From Bacillota bacterium (GTDB taxonomy: Bacteria; Bacillota; Clostridia; Lachnospirales; Cellulosilyticaceae): a DNA stretch of 56,930 nucleotides. The stretch is from the NCBI GenBank assembly GCA_023410675.1, contig JAEYPM010000032.1:1-56930 (forward strand), given 5' to 3'. This document shows, in pieces, positions 52,451-56,930 of this stretch (its first letter is position 1; every line of letters starts with the position of its first letter). The position numbers and the translations under genes are program-made. The notes under the pieces are model-generated. The model saw nothing but the letters and a program-made list of their open reading frames with translations, searched no databases and was not told the origin of the DNA.

Positions 52451-54763
52451 ATGGATGACAATAAAATAATGGGGATACCTGTTCTTCCACTTAGGGGAAT
52501 AACAGTATTTCCAAATATGATATTAGATTTAGATATAGGAAGAGACAAGTCACTTGCTGCGATACAAAAGGCTATGGAGAGCAATGATAAAATATTTGTG
52601 GTTGCACAAAAAGATGCGATGACAGATGATCCCAAAATAGAAGAACTCTATGATATGGGGACTATTGCTGTAATTAGACAAGTGACAAAAATCAACGAAA
52701 ACCACTATAAAATATTTATTGCTGGTGAAAAAAGAGCACGAATTATAGACAGTGAGAGCCAAGAGTATTTGTCAGCTACAGTAGAAGTTATTGATGCCCA
52801 GCACCAAGACTTTACGCAAAAAGAAGAAGCACTTATAAGAACTATAGGTGAACTTTTTGAAAAGTATGCCAAACTCAGTGGGAGAATCCATGAAGATATG
52901 GTATACAGCATATTAGGGTTAAAAAGTAGCTTAGAAATCATAGATATTATAGCAGCCCATATGACGCTTGAAGTATCTAAGAAGCAAGATGTACTTGAAG
53001 CAGTTGATACACCAACACGTATGCAGAAGATTATAGAAATCTTAAATGATGAAATACAAATACTAGAAATCCAGAAAAATATATACTTACAAGTAAAGAA
53101 GAATATTGATAAATCGCAAAAAGAATATTACTTAAAAGAACAATTAAAAGCAATACAAGAAGAACTTGGCGATAAAGATAGTATCAAACAAGAAACGGAC
53201 AACTATAAAGAAAAATTAAGTCAATTAAATCTATCAGATGAAATTAGAGAGAAACTTGAAAAGGAAATAGATAAGCTCTATAAAACATCAAGCACTTCCC
53301 CTGAAAGTGGCTACCTAAGAAATTATATTGAGGCTGTTTTAGATATACCATGGGGCGTGACCACAAAGGAAAACACGCAAATCAAAAAGGCAGAAAAAAT
53401 ATTAGAAGATGATCATTATGGGCTAGAAAAAGTTAAGCAAAGGATATTAGAATATCTAGCTGTTAAAGCCTATGCACCAAGCATCCAGGTACCTATATTA
53501 TGTCTTATAGGCCCTCCTGGTGTTGGTAAAACTTCTATTGCTAAGTCTATTGCATCAGCCACAGGAAGGAATTATACGAGACTTTCTTTAGGAGGTGCAC
53601 GAGATGAAGCAGATATTAGAGGACATAGAAGAACATATGTAGGTGCTATGCCAGGAAGATTCATTAATGCGTTAAGACAAGCAAGATCCATGAATCCTGT
53701 TATGGTATTAGATGAGATGGACAAAATGATGAGTGACTTTAGAGGGGATCCAGCAGCCGCACTACTTGAAGTTCTAGATAGCGAGCAAAATGCTCATTTT
53801 AGAGATCATTATATTGAAGTGCCTGTTGATTTATCAAAAGTCATGTTTATCTGTACTGCCAATACACTGACTTCTATACCAAAACCATTATTAGATAGAA
53901 TGGAAGTCATTGAAATCAATAGTTATACGAGCACAGAAAAACTAGAAATTGCCAAAAGACATTTGCTCCCAAAACAGCTAAAAATACATGGGTTAGCATC
54001 AAAGAATATTAGGTTATCTCAAGAAAATATCATGTATCTTATAGATCATTATACCAAAGAATCAGGCGTTAGAAGTCTAGAGCGTTTATTAGGCAGCATA
54101 TGTCGTAAGGTAGTAAGGGAAATGGTAGAAACGCAAAAGAAGGTTATTTATATATCACTTGAAAAAATAAAGGAATATCTAGGACAAGAAAAATATCACT
54201 TTGATAAAGTATCAGATCATCCACAAGTAGGTTTAGTTACAGGTCTTGCATGGACTTCTGTAGGCGGAGATACCTTATCAATAGAAGTTAATATTATGAA
54301 AGGTAAAGGAAACTTAGAGCTTACAGGACAAATGGGAGATGTCATGAAGGAATCAGCAAAAGCTGGTGTGAGTTATATAAGATCCCACTATGATGTATTA
54401 GGAGTCTCAGAAAACTTTCATACAAAGTATGATATTCATATACACATACCTGAAGGCGCGGTTCCAAAAGATGGACCTTCAGCAGGTATAACAATGGCTA
54501 CAGCTATTATATCAGCACTTACTAAAAAACCTGTTAGAAATGATATAGCCATGACTGGAGAAGTTACAATAAGAGGAAGAGTCCTGGCAATAGGTGGACT
54601 AAAAGAAAAGTTGCTAGCAGCAAAAAGAGCAGGGATTTATAACGTCATTGTACCAAAGCAAAATATACCACATATATCTGAAATAGAAAGTCATATAGTA
54701 GATGATATGAATCTTATATATGTAGATACTATGGAAGAAGTCATTAAGCATGTGTTTATTTAA
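52451..54763 (+). CDS. lonA: ATP-dependent protease La (LonA)
   Basis: A 770-residue LonA: N-terminal substrate domain (about 1-200; LPLRGITVFPNMILDLDIGR), coiled coil (about 205-280), AAA+ module with GPPGVGKTS (about 353-361) and VMVLDEMDKM, and protease domain with Ser in PKDGPSAGITMA (about 675) and Lys about 718. It degrades damaged and regulatory proteins in the cytosol. GGGAGGATG lies upstream, and it follows lonB by 32 bases. Confidence 0.96.
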   Translation: MDDNKIMGIPVLPLRGITVFPNMILDLDIGRDKSLAAIQKAMESNDKIFVVAQKDAMTDDPKIEELYDMGTIAVIRQVTKINENHYKIFIAGEKRARIIDSESQEYLSATVEVIDAQHQDFTQKEEALIRTIGELFEKYAKLSGRIHEDMVYSILGLKSSLEIIDIIAAHMTLEVSKKQDVLEAVDTPTRMQKIIEILNDEIQILEIQKNIYLQVKKNIDKSQKEYYLKEQLKAIQEELGDKDSIKQETDNYKEKLSQLNLSDEIREKLEKEIDKLYKTSSTSPESGYLRNYIEAVLDIPWGVTTKENTQIKKAEKILEDDHYGLEKVKQRILEYLAVKAYAPSIQVPILCLIGPPGVGKTSIAKSIASATGRNYTRLSLGGARDEADIRGHRRTYVGAMPGRFINALRQARSMNPVMVLDEMDKMMSDFRGDPAAALLEVLDSEQNAHFRDHYIEVPVDLSKVMFICTANTLTSIPKPLLDRMEVIEINSYTSTEKLEIAKRHLLPKQLKIHGLASKNIRLSQENIMYLIDHYTKESGVRSLERLLGSICRKVVREMVETQKKVIYISLEKIKEYLGQEKYHFDKVSDHPQVGLVTGLAWTSVGGDTLSIEVNIMKGKGNLELTGQMGDVMKESAKAGVSYIRSHYDVLGVSENFHTKYDIHIHIPEGAVPKDGPSAGITMATAIISALTKKPVRNDIAMTGEVTIRGRVLAIGGLKEKLLAAKRAGIYNVIVPKQNIPHISEIESHIVDDMNLIYVDTMEEVIKHVFI

Positions 54764-54786
54764 TGTACATAGTGATATTTAGCATG

Positions 54787-54885
54787 AGAAACAACGCAAA
54801 TACTTCACTTATTTTGCCACTTAATGTTGTTTCTTCTAAGTGAATTCATATAGATTAAGTTGTTATTGATATGTGAATTCTATAT
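54787..54885. repeat. Dispersed element, full copy: arms AGAAACAAC/GTTGTTTCT
   Basis: Perfect 9-bp inverted arms (54787-54795 and 54826-54834) flank a 30-base core, followed by TGAATTCATATAG (54841-54853) and TGTGAATTCTATA (54872-54884). The same arms with the same 30-base spacing occur at 43223-43270. It lies between lonA and ysxC and may fold in the transcript. Confidence 0.65.
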
Positions 54886-54901
54886 ATAAAAGGAGGAGAC
54901 C

Positions 54902-55513
54902 ATGAATGTAACAAGGTCAGAACTTATTATTACAGCTGGAAACAAATCACAGTTTCCTAATAGCACACATCCAGAAATAGCTTTTGCAGGCAAGTCTAAT
55001 GTGGGAAAATCATCATTAATTAATTGTTTAGTTAATAGAAAAGCTTTAGCAAGAACAAGCTCCCAGCCTGGGAAGACTCAAACCATCAATTTTTACAACA
55101 TACAAGATATGATTTGTTTTGTAGACTTACCTGGATATGGATATGCTAAAGTTTCTAAAACCCAAAGAAGCAATTGGGGGAAATTAATAGAGGATTATCT
55201 TATTAATCGAGAGAACCTAAAAAAAATTATTTTACTTGTAGATATTAGACATTCTATAGGTGAAAATGATAAAATGATGTATGATTGGATTTCATATTAT
55301 CATAAAGAAGTTATTATTATAGCCACAAAAGCCGACAAGATTAATAGAAGTCAAATACAAAAGCATATCAATATAATAAGAAAAGGGTTAGATTTAAAGG
55401 AACAAGATAGACTTGTACCTTTTTCTGCTACCACAAAACAAGGAAAGGATGATATATGGCGTATTATTGAAGAAAGTATTGAAGAAAGCACTGAAGGGCA
55501 TATTGATTTATAG
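54902..55513 (+). CDS. ysxC: Ribosome biogenesis GTPase YsxC/EngB
   Basis: A 203-residue GTPase of normal length with G1 AGKSNVGKSS (about 30-39), G2 SQPGKTQT, G3 DLPGYGYAKV, G4 ATKADK and G5 FSATTKQG. EngB proteins assist 50S subunit assembly and are essential in B. subtilis, where ysxC also follows lonA. AAGGAGGAG precedes the ATG. Confidence 0.96.
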   Translation: MNVTRSELIITAGNKSQFPNSTHPEIAFAGKSNVGKSSLINCLVNRKALARTSSQPGKTQTINFYNIQDMICFVDLPGYGYAKVSKTQRSNWGKLIEDYLINRENLKKIILLVDIRHSIGENDKMMYDWISYYHKEVIIIATKADKINRSQIQKHINIIRKGLDLKEQDRLVPFSATTKQGKDDIWRIIEESIEESTEGHIDL

Positions 55514-55636
55514 ACAGACCTCTCTTCTAAATGACAACATATAATCATTGATAAAAATGGAATAAAATGGTAATATAGGGTTATTATATTTTGTATTTTT
55601 ATTAATTTATATGGCATTTATTTAGGAGGGAAAGTT

Positions 55637-56773
55637 ATGTCTACTGTATATTATTTGAAATGGGGGAGACTACAGTTAGATATGTTAGACGAATATAATG
55701 TTAAGTCATCTTATACTAAACCAGACAATAATAGTTTTGAGAACAAGACAAGTACTCAGTCTATTGATGAGCAAAAACCATCTACATATGAAAATAAGGT
55801 TCAATATATTAAGATACCTTTTAATAGGTCAAAGCAAAATAGTGTATCTAGTAAGTTACTCCTTGAAAAAGAGTTAGTACATATTGATATACCAGAGCAT
55901 GTCCATAATACACTTAAAAATATGAGTGAATGTTTTATAGGCAAACTTGAGGAAGATATTTACGCTAAGGAAATCGAAGAACCTATGTTAGATGGTGAAA
56001 GTGAATCAATAGTTGAGAAAGTTGAAAAGATGAAGAAAGAAGAAAAGACAGTAAAGGAAGAGACATCAGAAGGAACACAAGAGATAAAAGAAGCAAAAGG
56101 GGTAGCAGGAGAAGAGATATTAGAAGGAACACAAGAGATAAAAGTAACAAAAGAAGTAGAAGAAGAAGCATCAGAAGGAACACAAGAGATAAAAGAAGCA
56201 AAAGAGGTAGCTGAAGAAGAGACACGAGAAGGGCCACAAAAGATAAAAGAAGAAAAGATGTCACTAAATAAAGAGACATCAAAAGAATCACAAGATATAA
56301 ATGAAGAGGATCCAGTAGGTAATAAGCCATCTGAAGTAGATGATGAGGCAAAAGAAACAGTTACAATAGTAGCTGAAATTAAGAGTGAACTAGGAATAGA
56401 TTCAGCTGATAAAAATGTTAAAAAAGATGTTAAAAAAGATGTAAGGGGAGAGGGAAAGATGAAAGAAGATATAGAAAAAGATTATGATCCAGTAGAAGAA
56501 GAATATAATCCTATTAATGAAAAAGAAATTTTGGAAAAATTAAATCCAAAAGTAGAGGTAGTGGATGAATATGATTGGCATGAAGATAGCTATTATGAGC
56601 AACAAAAAATAGATCAGCTTATGGATCATTATACATATACTAATGAGAATAGTTCAAATACCAGTAATTACGAGGAAACAGCTAGCAATCATAAAGGCGT
56701 GGTAGTTGAGAATCCAATTAAAGATAGAGGTATAAAGTCAAAGATAAAGAATTTATTTAGACGTAAGTGGTGA
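55637..56773 (+). CDS. Acidic repeat protein of unknown function
   Basis: A 378-residue protein without signal peptide or membrane segment. Residues 1-115 hold two loosely spaced motifs (STVYYLKWGRLQLDMLDEYN; HIDIPEHVHNTLKNMSECFI). Residues about 130-220 are a Glu/Lys-rich array of four 17-18 residue repeats built on EGTQEIKEAKEV, then an acidic stretch to about 345 (EEEYNPINEKEI, VDEYDWHED). The last 18 residues are strongly basic (KSKIKNLFRRKW). The layout resembles spore-coat or nucleic-acid-contact scaffold proteins, but I can name no family. AGGAGG precedes the ATG. Confidence 0.7.
   Translation: MSTVYYLKWGRLQLDMLDEYNVKSSYTKPDNNSFENKTSTQSIDEQKPSTYENKVQYIKIPFNRSKQNSVSSKLLLEKELVHIDIPEHVHNTLKNMSECFIGKLEEDIYAKEIEEPMLDGESESIVEKVEKMKKEEKTVKEETSEGTQEIKEAKGVAGEEILEGTQEIKVTKEVEEEASEGTQEIKEAKEVAEEETREGPQKIKEEKMSLNKETSKESQDINEEDPVGNKPSEVDDEAKETVTIVAEIKSELGIDSADKNVKKDVKKDVRGEGKMKEDIEKDYDPVEEEYNPINEKEILEKLNPKVEVVDEYDWHEDSYYEQQKIDQLMDHYTYTNENSSNTSNYEETASNHKGVVVENPIKDRGIKSKIKNLFRRKW
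56068..56250 (+). repeat. Tandem DNA repeat within the acidic protein gene
   Basis: AGAAGGAACACAAGAGATAA recurs at 56068, 56122 and 56173, with a degenerate fourth copy at 56227. The periods are 54, 51 and 54 bases, all multiples of three, so copy number can change without breaking the frame. Confidence 0.85.
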
Positions 56774-56930
56774 TTTTTGTTTTCTAAACAACTTTATTTC
56801 TAGGCTGTCAACCATTTTTGAAAATGTCCGCAAATTGTTTAGACATTAGCACCAGTTTTCTGGTGCTTTTATTTCGGTATTTTATCCTTACCTCTTTTAA
56901 AAGGGTACTTAAAACCACAAATCTTATCAA
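56774..56930. other. Intergenic end of window
   Basis: Only the terminator at 56848-56874 is clear. GGCTGTCAACCATTTTTGAA at 56804-56823 and the AAATGTCCGCAAATTG stretch that follows it resemble the kind of sequence found at insertion-sequence ends, but no repeat partner or transposase is in the window. Confidence 0.3.
56848..56874 (+). terminator. Intrinsic terminator at the window end
   Basis: AGCACCAG (56848-56855) pairs perfectly with CTGGTGCT (56860-56867) around TTTT, followed by TTTATTT. It is about 75 bases beyond the acidic repeat gene. Confidence 0.85.

Noticed and set aside
55983..56351. 122-codon leucine-rich ORF on the minus strand
   Set aside because: It is the antisense of the Glu/Lys-rich repeat array; GAA/GAG codons read backwards give Leu-rich frames. 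No ribosome binding site.
56804..56930. End of an insertion sequence
   Set aside because: Only a loose resemblance; no transposase, no inverted partner and no target duplication can be seen in the window.

Overview
The window is AT-rich (about one third G+C by eye), uses strong AGGAGG-type ribosome binding sites, and carries lonB next to lonA, PcsB/CtpA-type envelope proteins, CsaB, CPBP and CdaR/PucR families. This points to a low-GC, probably spore-forming member of the Clostridia, most like the Lachnospirales/Cellulosilyticum side. That placement is inferred from gene content, not from a database search.

Layout. 1-10.8 kb is an accessory region: a truncated LysR gene divergent from a trans-aconitate-type methyltransferase; two consecutive small genes (CD3324 family and DUF1062), each behind an 8-codon leader peptide and a four-strand RNA switch; GNAT acetyltransferases and a GNAT remnant; an XRE/CPBP pair; a small gene with a LexA box; a DUF4830/DUF4829 lipoprotein; a PfkB kinase and a Sel1-repeat protein. 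10.8-13.8 kb holds a decayed copy of part of an SDR gene, a six-repeat lipoprotein and the intact SDR gene. 14.2-22.5 kb is an envelope polymer block (LCP ligase, NAGPA-type glycosidase, small exported protein, DUF5693 membrane protein, CsaB pyruvyl transferase, WecG/TagA glycosyltransferase). 22.6-30.4 kb has a multi-sugar ABC ATPase, a CdaR regulator and the division/envelope set ftsE-ftsX-PcsB-like-S41-S41, in which the first S41 paralogue has lost its catalytic dyad. 30.5-34.3 kb holds a pseudo-rhomboid with a zinc ribbon, an extracytoplasmic protein, a PurK-like ATP-grasp protein and an AP2/HNH-like protein. 34.3-34.8 kb is intergenic with a tight cluster of four DnaA boxes.

34.8-44.5 kb is housekeeping: polar amino acid ABC transporter, QueT, Hpf, SecA, RF2 (with its programmed frameshift), CheW, RdgB and a YfcE-like phosphoesterase. 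44.6-45.4 kb is an eight-gene tRNA operon containing a decayed tRNA-Arg. 45.5-47.1 kb holds a CYTH protein, a DJ-1 protein and an unknown protein. 47.4-56.8 kb is the proteostasis block tig-clpP-clpX-lonB-lonA-ysxC, followed by an acidic repeat protein.

The strongest candidate for an undescribed system is the duplicated leader-peptide switch at 1678-2286. In both copies the leader ends Phe-Ala-stop inside strand 1 of a 1:2 hairpin, strand 2 can instead pair with strand 3, and strand 3 can pair with the ribosome binding site of the next gene. This is the logic of erm-type, ribosome-stalling translational attenuation, here driving a small HTH-like protein and a zinc-ribbon/S4-like protein. Other notable signals are the DnaA-box cluster, the S41 pseudoprotease, the SDR pseudogene, the LexA-controlled small gene, the decayed tRNA and a dispersed inverted-repeat element whose arms are separated by exactly 30 bp at two sites.
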